A stretch of 20,829 nt of DNA from Clostridiales bacterium (GCA_003452915.1 DMMZ01000017.1:1073-21901), one strand, 5' to 3'. Positions 7,866 to 14,745 are shown, numbered from the stretch's first letter. Notes: generated by a model not told the origin, from the sequence alone. Program-made: numbers and translations.

Positions 7866-8024
7866 CTATATCTTCTTTTTAATTTTTAAACGATTTTCTA
7901 ATTTCTCGAAATATCTCATGGGATTAATTTTTTCATTTTTATTATTTTCATATGAAAAAATACCTTCACTCAAATTAATCACTTTCAACATATCTAAAGG
8001 AATGTTACTAAGTTGTTCCAGCAT
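7866..8024 (-). CDS. Small 52-residue protein coupled to rsgA
   Basis: An ORF too short for usual cut-offs. ATG 8022-8024 follows the rsgA stop codon directly, and GGAGG, inside the last rsgA codons, lies 10 bases upstream, so the start is well supported. The product begins MLEQLSNIPLDMLKVINLSE and ends with a basic tail (ENRLKIKKKI). It is mostly helical and charged, with no signal peptide or membrane helix. Sixteen bases separate its stop from the start codon of the GNAT remnant. I do not recognise the family. It could be a genuine micro-protein or the remnant of a longer gene. Confidence 0.55.
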   Translation of the reverse strand: MLEQLSNIPLDMLKVINLSEGIFSYENNKNEKINPMRYFEKLENRLKIKKKI

Positions 8025-9077
8025 CTATTTTTTACCTCCATTTTTCTTATTTTGTTTGTTTATTTTTGAAATAGACTTATGCCATGCCTGTTTGTCACGC
8101 ATAAAGCCTTCTTTATCGTCGGTATACTTTGCTTCATGCTTGAGCTTGAGATAACTTTCCCAGCGTTCGGCAGGAAGCACATGGTTTGCTATTGCATCCT
8201 TTATCGCACAATCAGGTTCGTTTCCGTGGGTGCAGTTTGTAAATTTGCATTTTCCGAAGAAATCCTCAACATCGTTAAAAGCTTCACCAAGTCCGCTTGA
8301 AACATCCCACATTCCAAGCTCACGCATTCCAGGGGTATCGATAATCATAACACCGCTTTTGAGCATTATAAGCTGACGGTGGGTTGTGGTATGCCGTCCC
8401 GCTGAATCATCTTCGCGGATTTCGTTGACCTTCATTATATCTTCACCTGCAAGAGCGTTGACAAGGCTTGATTTACCGACACCCGATGAGCCCAGAAAAA
8501 CAATTGTCTTTCGAGGTTTTAGATACTCGGATAATTCTGAAAGTCCAAAGCCTGTTTTTGCGCTGACCGCAAAAACTCCGACTCCGACAGCAATTTTTTC
8601 TACTTGTTTAACCTGTTCGGAATAATCGCTGGCCAAATCCGTTTTTGTGAGAATAATAACAGGAATACCACCGCTGTTCCATGCAAGAGTAATATAGCGT
8701 TCAATTCTTCTGAGGTTAAAATTATGGTTTAAGGACGATAGAATGAACACATAATCAAAGTTTGCTGCAACAACTTGATCGTGATGACCGCTTGATGAGG
8801 GATCAAGACGGGAAAACGATGATTTTCGTGGTAAAGTTTGTATTATCTGACTGTCACCTGTTTCGTTGTAATTAATCAGCACAAAATCTCCTGTAGTGGG
8901 GAAGGTAACATATTCTTTAACGTTGAAATAAATTGAACTTTTAAGCCTTGCGAAGGTTGTTCCCTGCTCACAAACAATCTCGTACCTGTCCTTGTGAACA
9001 GCACTAATCCGCGCAACCTGTTTGTTGTTAATATTTATATCTGTTGGGGTATATCCATAATGATATATATCTGTCAT
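8025..9077 (-). CDS. rsgA: Ribosome small subunit-dependent GTPase A (RsgA/YjeQ type)
   Basis: Circularly permuted GTPase acting in late 30S subunit maturation. In 350 residues: an N-terminal OB-fold (20-85), the G4 motif TKTD at 144-147 placed before G1 GSSGVGKSS at 196-204, G2 in AGRHTTTH, G3 DTPG at 247-250, and a zinc finger with Cys277, Cys282, His284 and Cys290. The permuted order is diagnostic. The C-terminus is long and basic (KINKQNKKNGGKK), suited to RNA contact. ATG 9077 has AGGAG 10 bases upstream and overlaps the stop of a 22-codon ORF. At 350 residues it is longer than the roughly 290-300 residue housekeeping form, so it may be a second copy. Upstream lies an unusual attenuator-like leader. 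Confidence 0.95.
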   Translation of the reverse strand: MTDIYHYGYTPTDININNKQVARISAVHKDRYEIVCEQGTTFARLKSSIYFNVKEYVTFPTTGDFVLINYNETGDSQIIQTLPRKSSFSRLDPSSSGHHDQVVAANFDYVFILSSLNHNFNLRRIERYITLAWNSGGIPVIILTKTDLASDYSEQVKQVEKIAVGVGVFAVSAKTGFGLSELSEYLKPRKTIVFLGSSGVGKSSLVNALAGEDIMKVNEIREDDSAGRHTTTHRQLIMLKSGVMIIDTPGMRELGMWDVSSGLGEAFNDVEDFFGKCKFTNCTHGNEPDCAIKDAIANHVLPAERWESYLKLKHEAKYTDDKEGFMRDKQAWHKSISKINKQNKKNGGKK

Positions 9078-9142
9078 TTTACGTTAACTCCTAATTTATT
9101 AGTAATTTCTATATATTCTATTTTGCAGTTGATTTCTATCAT
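9074..9142 (-). CDS. 22-codon ORF overlapping the rsgA start
   Basis: ATG 9140-9142 follows AAAGGA. The frame encodes 22 residues (start MIEINCKIEYIEI) and its TGA overlaps the rsgA ATG as ATGA, the classic layout for translational coupling. The AGGAG site of rsgA lies within its last codons. It may be a leader that meters rsgA translation, or a chance open frame. Only the geometry supports it. Confidence 0.35.
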   Translation of the reverse strand: MIEINCKIEYIEITNKLGVNVK

Positions 9143-9176
9143 ATAACATCAATCCTTTCATTATTAAATTGAGCAT

Positions 9177-9221
9177 AAAAATACCGCAGAAAGCAGCCCT
9201 TGTTGTGGCTGTTTTTTGCGG
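9177..9221 (-). terminator. Strong hairpin terminator upstream of rsgA
   Basis: CCGCA (9184-9188) pairs with TGCGG (9217-9221), and CAGCC pairs with GGCTG further in, with A/T pairs between: a stem of about 14-15 bp with an 8-base loop. On the minus strand it is followed by TATTTTT. It lies 100 bases before rsgA with no gene immediately upstream, so it acts either as an attenuator of rsgA or as the end of a lost gene. Confidence 0.6.
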
Positions 9222-9262
9222 ATGAGAATAAGCGAATCATTTTTTACCTTGAAAATTGGTAC

Positions 9263-9292
9263 AAAAAAAGACACGCCATTTCGAATCGTGCC
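9263..9292 (-). terminator. Attenuator-like terminator in the rsgA leader
   Basis: Minus-strand GGCACG (9287-9292) pairs with CGTGTC (9270-9275), with inner ATT/AAT pairing, followed at once by seven T (9263-9269). It lies about 120 bases after a strong promoter and 60 bases after a 10-codon leader ORF. A small hairpin just before it (ACCTGC/GCAGGT, 9297-9311) shares bases with an alternative pairing, as attenuators do. Confidence 0.6.
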
Positions 9293-9412
9293 CATAACCT
9301 GCGATGCAGGTACAGAAAACAGTATTCACGAAAGGTTACTTTTTGATATTCAATTAACTTGTGACCACCATCATACTTTCGGACATTAATACCTCTCCTT
9401 TCGAGATTAAGT
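9293..9412 (-). promoter_or_regulatory. Leader RNA with alternative pairings upstream of rsgA
   Basis: Transcript segment between the consensus promoter and the attenuator hairpin. CGAAAGG at 9397-9403, which covers the ribosome binding site of the leader ORF, is the exact complement of CCTTTCG at 9329-9335. TAACCT (9333-9338) can pair with AGGTTA (9295-9300), which competes with the ACCTGC/GCAGGT hairpin. Ribosome position on the leader ORF could therefore decide which hairpin forms. The pairings are seen; the mechanism is inference. It matches no riboswitch class that I recognise. Confidence 0.5.
9354..9386 (-). CDS. 10-codon leader peptide ORF
   Basis: ATG 9384-9386 follows AAGGAGAGG at ideal spacing and encodes MSESMMVVTS before TAA. 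It is the first ORF on the transcript from a consensus promoter and lies before an intrinsic terminator. The short length and the hydrophobic MMVV core resemble drug-sensing leader peptides of resistance genes; that likeness is only suggestive. Confidence 0.55.
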   Translation of the reverse strand: MSESMMVVTS

Positions 9413-9418
9413 TAGCAT

Positions 9419-9447
9419 ATTATAACATTAGTGTAAACTTTTGTCAA
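9419..9447 (-). promoter_or_regulatory. Perfect consensus sigma-A promoter
   Basis: On the minus strand TTGACA (9442-9447) and TATAAT (9419-9424) are spaced by 17 bases, with TG one base before the -10. Both boxes match consensus exactly. Transcription should start near 9412 and run through the leader ORF and two hairpins towards rsgA. Confidence 0.88.
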
Positions 9448-9502
9448 GTGTTTTTTTTGTAAATATTTATATATAATTAAATTAATTTATAATCTTGAAA
9501 TG

Positions 9503-9530
9503 AAATCAGAGATCTTTCGACCTCTGATTT
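9503..9530. terminator. Bidirectional hairpin terminator after the Cys-rich mini-gene
   Basis: AAATCAGAGATC (9503-9514) and GACCTCTGATTT (9519-9530) form a 12-bp stem with one G-U pair and a tetraloop (GAAA on the minus strand). It lies 15 bases after the stop codon of the mini-gene at 9546-9734 and insulates it from the promoter at 9419-9447. Confidence 0.75.
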
Positions 9531-9545
9531 ATAAAATTTATATAT

Positions 9546-9734
9546 TTAATGGCGTTTACAATCTCTATCGTCTCGAAAATCTCTATTATCACGACAAAAT
9601 TCTCTTAAAACACATGGGTCTAGGTCAATATTACGATGCACAGTCATTCTTACCGGTCTTCTGTCGAAACACTTGTCTCTATGATCGAAACGTCTTCTGC
9701 AGCAATTAAATATATTACAAAAACAACAGCCCAT
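9546..9734 (-). CDS. Small Cys/Arg/Asp-rich protein, spore coat-like
   Basis: 62 residues with extreme composition. The N-terminus is MGCCFCNIFNCCRRRFDHRD, followed by many Arg, Asp, Phe and Cys (CFDRRPVRM, CRDNRDFRDDRD). AGGGGG lies 9 bases before the ATG, and a clean hairpin terminator follows the stop, so the unit looks like a true monocistronic gene although short. There is no signal peptide and no zinc-finger spacing I can name. Cysteine- and charge-rich mini-proteins of this type occur in spore coats of Clostridia, which is my best guess. I could not find a clear sigma-A or sporulation promoter in the AT-rich 200 bases upstream. The plus-strand ORF over the same bases lacks a ribosome binding site. 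Confidence 0.6.
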   Translation of the reverse strand: MGCCFCNIFNCCRRRFDHRDKCFDRRPVRMTVHRNIDLDPCVLREFCRDNRDFRDDRDCKRH

Positions 9735-9950
9735 AATCTTATCCCCCTAATAAAATACATATTTGACCTTATTAAAAGTAACTTTAACCGACACAAAAAT
9801 ACAATATATATTATATTAATACTTGTTTATATAATCGTCGGCTATTATATAATACACAAAGAATTTTTTTTTGCTACTATAATATTAGATTAGAACATCA
9901 GGTATAAATATGGAAAATTTGATAATATTATTAATGATTATAGTTAAATC

Positions 9951-10119
9951 AAAGGAACTTAGTTTGAAAAATAAAATTTTTCAAACATGGTTTTGTGCCT
10001 TTACTGCAAGAGGTGCAGTAATCCGGCGGTAGCCGGAACGGCACAATTCTAATGTATGAAAGTATAACTTTCATACTATGCGGTTGGCGTATACGCCACG
10101 GAAAGGAATTGTCATATTT
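9951..10119 (+). promoter_or_regulatory. Structured leader of the aro operon with embedded leader peptide
   Basis: Ordered elements: ribosome binding site AAAGGA (9951-9956); perfect 10-bp hairpin 9962-9986 around a TTG start; TTGTGCC (9993-9999) pairing with GGCACAA (10040-10046) to close a junction holding TTACTGCA/TGCAGTAA (10001-10021) and CCGGC/GCCGG (10023-10036); perfect 10-bp hairpin 10054-10076; palindrome GGCG-TATA-CGCC (10086-10097); then GAAAGG (10101-10106), 13 bases before the aroB ATG. It is not a T-box: no AGGGTGG-type antiterminator bulge is present. Its layout and sequence recur before the Gfo/Idh/MocA gene. No T-run terminator is seen, so control would be translational or Rho-type. 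Confidence 0.7.
9964..10032 (+). CDS. Leader peptide of the aro operon (FQTxFC type)
   Basis: TTG 9964, 7 bases after AAAGGA, opens a 22-codon frame that begins LKNKIFQTWFCAFT and ends in two Arg before TAG 10030-10032, which sits in the loop of the CCGGC hairpin. The start codon is inside a perfect stem. A second leader in this window encodes LKAYFQTGFCSIT, with synonymous changes at Gln (CAA/CAG) and Thr (ACT/ACA), which argues for selection on the peptide. Three Phe codons and one Trp codon would suit aromatic attenuation, but the other copy precedes an unrelated gene. Confidence 0.6.
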   Translation: MKNKIFQTWFCAFTARGAVIRR

Positions 10120-11178
10120 ATGAAAAAAGTTTCCGTTCACGCTTCAAAAGAATATGATGTTTTAATCGGTGCAGGTTTGCTAGAAACAGCAGGTGAATTT
10201 GCAAAAAAAGTTGTCGGTACAGGCAAATCCGCAATAATTACCGATGATATTGTAAATACACTTTACGCTGATAAATTAACTTATTCACTTGAAAAAAGTG
10301 GATTTACAGTAATTAAAAAGGTTTTCCCAAACGGTGAGAACGTTAAAACACCTGAAAATACTTTTGAGATTATAAATTTTCTTGCGGAAAATCGTTTTAC
10401 ACGCAGTGACACGGTTTTTGCACTTGGTGGCGGAACAATCGGTGATCTTGCCGGTTTTGCATCCTCGGTTTTCCTTCGTGGAATAAACCTTGTTCAGCTT
10501 CCGACTACACTACTTGCGCAAGTGGATTCCTCTGTCGGTGGAAAGACCGCGGTTAATCTAAAAGCAGGAAAAAACCTTGCTGGCAGCTTCTATCAGCCTG
10601 ATTTGGTGCTGTGTGACACAGATACACTCTCTTCTTTACCCGAAAACATTTTTAACAGTGGCTGTGCAGAGGTAATAAAATACGGTGTTATCGCAAGCAA
10701 AGAACTTTTTGAAAAACTTAAAGACGGAACTAAAAACGACCTCGAACAGATAATTGCAGAATGCGTTCAGATAAAAAGTGATATTGTTTCGGTTGACGAA
10801 CACGACAGAGGGTTAAGACAATTGCTTAACTTTGGACATACAGCAGGTCACGCCGTTGAACGCTTTACTGATTTTGCAGTTTCTCATGGCGAAGCAGTTG
10901 CTATCGGAATGGTTATTGCATCATGTGCAGCATACAAAAGTGGTTACTGCGAAAAGAACGTATATGATGAGATAAAAGCATTATTAGTTAATTATAATCT
11001 GCCTGTTTCTACCGATTTAACAGTTGAGCAATTACTCGATTCAGCTCTATCGGATAAAAAGCGAGAGGGCGCAACAATTTCGCTTGTTATACCCGAATAC
11101 ATCGGAAAAGCGGTTACAAAAAAGGTTTCGATCACAGAGCTTGCTGATTTCTTCAAGCTCGGAAAGCAAGTGGAATAA
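10120..11178 (+). CDS. aroB: 3-dehydroquinate synthase
   Basis: Second step of the shikimate pathway: NAD- and zinc-dependent conversion of DAHP to 3-dehydroquinate, cytosolic. In 352 residues: GGGTIGDLAGF at 103-113, QVDSSVGGKTAVN at 134-146, and metal ligands Glu184 (GCAEVIKYG), His240 (LNFGHTAGHA) and His256 (SHGEAV). I place the start at ATG 10120, giving MKKVSVHASKEYDVLIG, not at the in-frame ATG 10078: the latter lies inside the leader hairpins, while GAAAGG lies 13 bases before 10120. First gene of the operon; aroA starts directly after its stop. It is preceded by the structured leader with the FQTxFC peptide. Confidence 0.97.
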   Translation: MKKVSVHASKEYDVLIGAGLLETAGEFAKKVVGTGKSAIITDDIVNTLYADKLTYSLEKSGFTVIKKVFPNGENVKTPENTFEIINFLAENRFTRSDTVFALGGGTIGDLAGFASSVFLRGINLVQLPTTLLAQVDSSVGGKTAVNLKAGKNLAGSFYQPDLVLCDTDTLSSLPENIFNSGCAEVIKYGVIASKELFEKLKDGTKNDLEQIIAECVQIKSDIVSVDEHDRGLRQLLNFGHTAGHAVERFTDFAVSHGEAVAIGMVIASCAAYKSGYCEKNVYDEIKALLVNYNLPVSTDLTVEQLLDSALSDKKREGATISLVIPEYIGKAVTKKVSITELADFFKLGKQVE

Positions 11179-12447
11179 ATGATAACAAGAATTACACCCT
11201 CCCCTCTCTCTGGAAAAATAAACACCATTCCCTCAAAATCCTCCGCACACAGGGCTTTTATATGTGCAGCACTTTCCGATTCACCATCGTTAATTATTTG
11301 TGAGCATATATCAAAGGATATTGAAGCTACTATTAATTGCCTTAACGCCTTGGGTGCAAAAATAACTGACAATATCGGCACTTATAATATAACACCAATA
11401 AAAAAAGGAAGTATAACATCACAAGCACAGCTTGACTGTGGTGAGAGTGGTTCTACACTTCGTTTTATTCTTCCTATAATTTCTGCATTAGACAGAAATG
11501 CTGTTATACAAGGCTCTGGAAGATTGCCCGAGCGTCCTTTGCTACCACTCACCGATCAGCTTACTCTTCATGGTGCTAAAATTGGCTCAACTTTTCCGCT
11601 TGAATGTAGTGGTAAACTCGAGAGTGGGCATTTTTGTATTGCAGGTAACATCAGTTCGCAGTTTATAAGCGGTTTATTACTTGCTGCACCAATATTAGGC
11701 GGCGATTGCACGATTGAACTCACAACAAAAACCGAATCAAAGCCTTATATCGATATGACAGTTGATGTTATGAATTCGTATGGTGTTAAGGTTGAAACAA
11801 GAGAGAATGGCTATTTTGTTAAAGGTGGACAGAGGTACTCCCCACCATCACGATTTAAGGTTGAAGGTGATTGGTCTAACTCTGCGTTTTGGCTTTCCTG
11901 CGGTGCTTTAAAAGGAAATGGTATAAAATGCGTAAATCTCTCTACAATTAGTTTTCAAGGTGATAAGGCAATTACTGTTATATTAGCATCCTTTGGTGCA
12001 AAGGTTGAGCTATCAAATAACAATGTTTCTGTTGCACCTGAACCTCTAAAAGGGATTGAAATTAACGCAACAGACATTCCCGACCTTGTGCCTGTACTTG
12101 CGGTTGTAGCTTGTGGAGCTGTTGGTACAACAAAAATATACAATGCAGCGCGACTTCGATTAAAAGAGAGTGACAGACTTCTGGCAGTTACAAATGTTCT
12201 CACAAACCTCGGGGCTGACATTACGCAAACCGAAGATGGGCTTGTTATAAATGGCACAGGCAAGCTAAACGGTGGCAGAGCGGATGCAATGGGCGATCAT
12301 AGGATTGCAATGAGCCTTGCAGTTGCAGCAATAATATGCGAAAATGAGGTTGTTATTGATAATGCCGAAGCTATTAATAAATCATATCCAGCATATTTTG
12401 CCGATTACAGAAAATTAGGCGGGAAAATTAGTATTGTAAAAAACTAG
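11179..12447 (+). CDS. aroA: 3-phosphoshikimate 1-carboxyvinyltransferase (EPSP synthase)
   Basis: Joins phosphoenolpyruvate to shikimate 3-phosphate to give EPSP, the sixth step of the pathway. 422 residues, typical length, in two inverted alpha/beta domains. Key motifs: PSKSSAHRAF at 18-27 (catalytic Lys and substrate Ser/Arg), GESGSTLRF at 88-96, GSGRLPERPLLPL at 112-124, DIPDLVP at 299-305 with the catalytic Asp, RLKESDRL at 327-334, and GDHRIAM at 372-378. The ATG follows the aroB stop with no gap, and no strong ribosome binding site is present, so its translation is probably coupled to aroB. Confidence 0.97.
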   Translation: MITRITPSPLSGKINTIPSKSSAHRAFICAALSDSPSLIICEHISKDIEATINCLNALGAKITDNIGTYNITPIKKGSITSQAQLDCGESGSTLRFILPIISALDRNAVIQGSGRLPERPLLPLTDQLTLHGAKIGSTFPLECSGKLESGHFCIAGNISSQFISGLLLAAPILGGDCTIELTTKTESKPYIDMTVDVMNSYGVKVETRENGYFVKGGQRYSPPSRFKVEGDWSNSAFWLSCGALKGNGIKCVNLSTISFQGDKAITVILASFGAKVELSNNNVSVAPEPLKGIEINATDIPDLVPVLAVVACGAVGTTKIYNAARLRLKESDRLLAVTNVLTNLGADITQTEDGLVINGTGKLNGGRADAMGDHRIAMSLAVAAIICENEVVIDNAEAINKSYPAYFADYRKLGGKISIVKN

Positions 12448-12475
12448 TAATAAAATCAGAAAGGATACAGAAATT

Positions 12476-13594
12476 ATGTCATCTGTTTATGGCGAGAAAA
12501 TAAAGGTATCTTTATTCGGACAGTCACATTCCGAAGCTATCGGTGGTACCATTGACGGACTTCCGAGCGGTATAAAAATTGATTTAGAACAACTTCAAAA
12601 TTTTCTTCAACGCCGTGCAGCAAGAGGTGCAATTTCCACACAAAGGCAGGAACCCGATGTTCCGGAATTTCTATCTGGTTTGAAGGACGGAGTTACCTGC
12701 GGAGCGCCGATTTGTGCGATAATACGCAATACAAATGTACGTAAAGGTGATTATAATAATCTGTTGAATGTTCCCCGCCCCTCTCATGCCGATTATGCGG
12801 TACGCTGCAAATTCGGTGAGAATGCCGATTTCAGCGGAGGAGGGCACCTTTCGGGCAGACTTACTGCTGCACTTTGCATTGCCGGAGGTATTTGCATTCA
12901 ATACCTTGAAAGCCTTGGTATTACTGTCGGTGCGCATATTTATTCGATAGCAGGGATAAAGGATACTCCTTTTAACGAGGTGGATATTACGTCAGAGGAT
13001 TTACAGAAAATAACCGCAAAGGCTTTTCCTTTAATCAACGATACAATAGAAGAAACTATAAAAGCACGTATAATGGAAGCTAAAGCCGACGGTGATTCGG
13101 TTGGAGGAATAATAGAATTTGCCGCTGTCGGACTTGCTGCTGGAATTGGCTCACCGCATTTCGGAGGACTGGAAAACAGAATTTCCGCTGCTGTCTTTGG
13201 TGTTCCTGCGGTAAAAGGGATTGAATTCGGCAATGGTTTTGCGTGTGCCGAATTAACAGGCTGGGAAAATAACGATGCTTTTTATTATGATGAAAATCTT
13301 AATGTACGAACTAAGACTAACAACAGCGGTGGAATAAATGGCGGAATGAGCAACGGTATGCCTCTTATAGGCAGAGTAGCAATAAAGCCTACACCATCTA
13401 TTGCAAAGCAACAGGATAGTGTTAACCTTTCGACTATGGAGAACGTACAATTAATTATAAACGGCAGACACGACCCCTGTGTTGTTCATAGGGCAGTCCC
13501 CTGCATAGAAGCAGCGGTTGCGATTGCTATAACCGATGCTATACAAAGCGACCATCGAAACGATTCTAATCGATTAAGGAGTATACTTATATGA
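12476..13594 (+). CDS. aroC: Chorismate synthase
   Basis: Converts EPSP to chorismate using reduced FMN, the last common step. 372 residues. Family signatures: LFGQSHSEAIGGTIDGLP near the N-terminus with the active-site His, RRAARGAISTQRQEPD, FGENADFSGGGHLSGR, and GRHDPCVVHRAVPCIEAA near the C-terminus. ATG 12476 has AAAGGA 10 bases upstream. Its stop overlaps the pheA start as ATGA, so the two are coupled. No flavin reductase domain is fused, so it depends on external reduced flavin. Confidence 0.97.
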   Translation: MSSVYGEKIKVSLFGQSHSEAIGGTIDGLPSGIKIDLEQLQNFLQRRAARGAISTQRQEPDVPEFLSGLKDGVTCGAPICAIIRNTNVRKGDYNNLLNVPRPSHADYAVRCKFGENADFSGGGHLSGRLTAALCIAGGICIQYLESLGITVGAHIYSIAGIKDTPFNEVDITSEDLQKITAKAFPLINDTIEETIKARIMEAKADGDSVGGIIEFAAVGLAAGIGSPHFGGLENRISAAVFGVPAVKGIEFGNGFACAELTGWENNDAFYYDENLNVRTKTNNSGGINGGMSNGMPLIGRVAIKPTPSIAKQQDSVNLSTMENVQLIINGRHDPCVVHRAVPCIEAAVAIAITDAIQSDHRNDSNRLRSILI

Positions 13595-14730
13595 ATATAG
13601 AAGAATTACGACAGGAAATAGATAAGACAGATGCGGAGCTTGTTAATTTATTCAATCGTAGAATGGATGCTGTTAAGCAGATTGCCGAATATAAAAAAGC
13701 AAACAATCTTCCGATATTCGACAGTGAACGTGAAAGACAGCTTTTTGAAAAGGTTGCAAAACTAGCAGGCGAAAGCACAGAGTCCTACATACGTACTCTT
13801 TTTTCGGTTATTACCGACCTAAGCCGTTCCTATCAGGGCAAACTTATCAATGGTAAAAGCAAAACAGCAGAAAATATTGAGGAAGCTATTGCAAAAACCC
13901 CGAATTTGTTTCCTCAAAAAGCTACAGTTGCTTGTCAGGGTACAGAGGGTGCTTACTCGCAGATCGCTTGCGAAAAACTTTTCGAGCTGCCGTCCATAAT
14001 GTATTTTAACTCCTGGGAGAATGTATTTTCGGCGGTAGACGCTGGTCTTTGTCAATACGGAATACTTCCTGTTGAGAACAGCACTGCAGGTTCTGTCAAC
14101 CGAATTTACGACCTGATGGCTGATTATAATTTCAGCATTATACGCAGCGTGAAGTTAAAAACTAGCCACACCCTGCTTGCTGGTGACGGCGTGAAATTTT
14201 CCGATATAAAAGAAATCATCTCACACGAACAGGCATTGAATCAATGTTCCGACTTTTTAAAAAACCTAAAGGGTGTAAAAATAACATCCTGCGAAAATAC
14301 AGCTATTGCTGCAAAAACGGTCAGAGAATCAGGCAGAAAAGACCTTGCCGCAATTTCCTCCCGACATTGTGCAGAGCTTTACGGGCTTAAGACGCTTAAT
14401 GATTCAATACAGAATACAGACAGCAACTATACCCGTTTCGTTTGCATTTCGAAAAAAACCGAGATATATCCGGGTGCAAATAAAACCAGTCTTATGATGG
14501 TACTCCCAAATCGGCCCGGTTCTCTTTATCGTGTTATGTCTAAGTTTTCCGCTCTGGGAATCAACCTTACAAAGCTGGAGAGTCGTCCCATACCGGGTAG
14601 GGATTTTGAATTTCTTTTTTATCTTGATGTCGAGAGTTCTATATACTCCCCTGTTATAATTGAATTAATTAACGAGCTGCAATACAGTACAGAGATGTTC
14701 AGATATCTTGGAAGTTATTCTGAATTATAA
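13591..14730 (+). CDS. pheA: Bifunctional chorismate mutase / prephenate dehydratase (P-protein)
   Basis: Takes chorismate to prephenate and on to phenylpyruvate, the committed phenylalanine branch. 379 residues in three parts: AroQ-type chorismate mutase 1-85 (RQEIDKTDAELVNLFNRRM), prephenate dehydratase about 108-288 with CQGTEGAYSQIA, PVENSTAGSVN and the TRF motif at 281-283, and an ACT regulatory domain 296-379 with NRPGSLY and LESRPIPG, the phenylalanine-binding segment. Feedback inhibition by Phe is expected. ATG 13591 overlaps the aroC stop; AAGGAG is 9 bases upstream. P-protein fusions are better known from proteobacteria, but they also occur in this group of Clostridia. Confidence 0.96.
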   Translation: MNIEELRQEIDKTDAELVNLFNRRMDAVKQIAEYKKANNLPIFDSERERQLFEKVAKLAGESTESYIRTLFSVITDLSRSYQGKLINGKSKTAENIEEAIAKTPNLFPQKATVACQGTEGAYSQIACEKLFELPSIMYFNSWENVFSAVDAGLCQYGILPVENSTAGSVNRIYDLMADYNFSIIRSVKLKTSHTLLAGDGVKFSDIKEIISHEQALNQCSDFLKNLKGVKITSCENTAIAAKTVRESGRKDLAAISSRHCAELYGLKTLNDSIQNTDSNYTRFVCISKKTEIYPGANKTSLMMVLPNRPGSLYRVMSKFSALGINLTKLESRPIPGRDFEFLFYLDVESSIYSPVIIELINELQYSTEMFRYLGSYSEL

Positions 14731-14745
14731 TAAAGGATTGATTAA

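Noticed and set aside
9164..9295. 43-residue minus-strand ORF across both rsgA leader hairpins
   Set aside because: AGG lies only two bases before its ATG, and the frame consists mostly of terminator stem sequence; no independent support.
9636..9893. 85-residue plus-strand ORF opposite the Cys-rich mini-gene
   Set aside because: No ribosome binding site; half is antisense to the better supported minus-strand gene and the rest is AT-rich hydrophobic noise.
10078..10119. Longer aroB with 14 extra N-terminal residues from ATG 10078
   Set aside because: The extension is encoded by leader hairpin and ribosome-binding-site bases, lacks its own ribosome binding site, and the family N-terminus matches the ATG at 10120.
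9951..10119. T-box or known aromatic riboswitch upstream of aroB
   Set aside because: The conserved T-box antiterminator bulge and Stem I motifs are absent, and there is no T-run terminator before aroB.
10052..10123. 23-codon plus-strand ORF overlapping the aroB start as ATGA
   Set aside because: There is no ribosome binding site before ATG 10052, and its first codons are one arm of a perfect 10-bp hairpin, so it is more likely a by-product of RNA structure. The overlap with aroB keeps it worth remembering.
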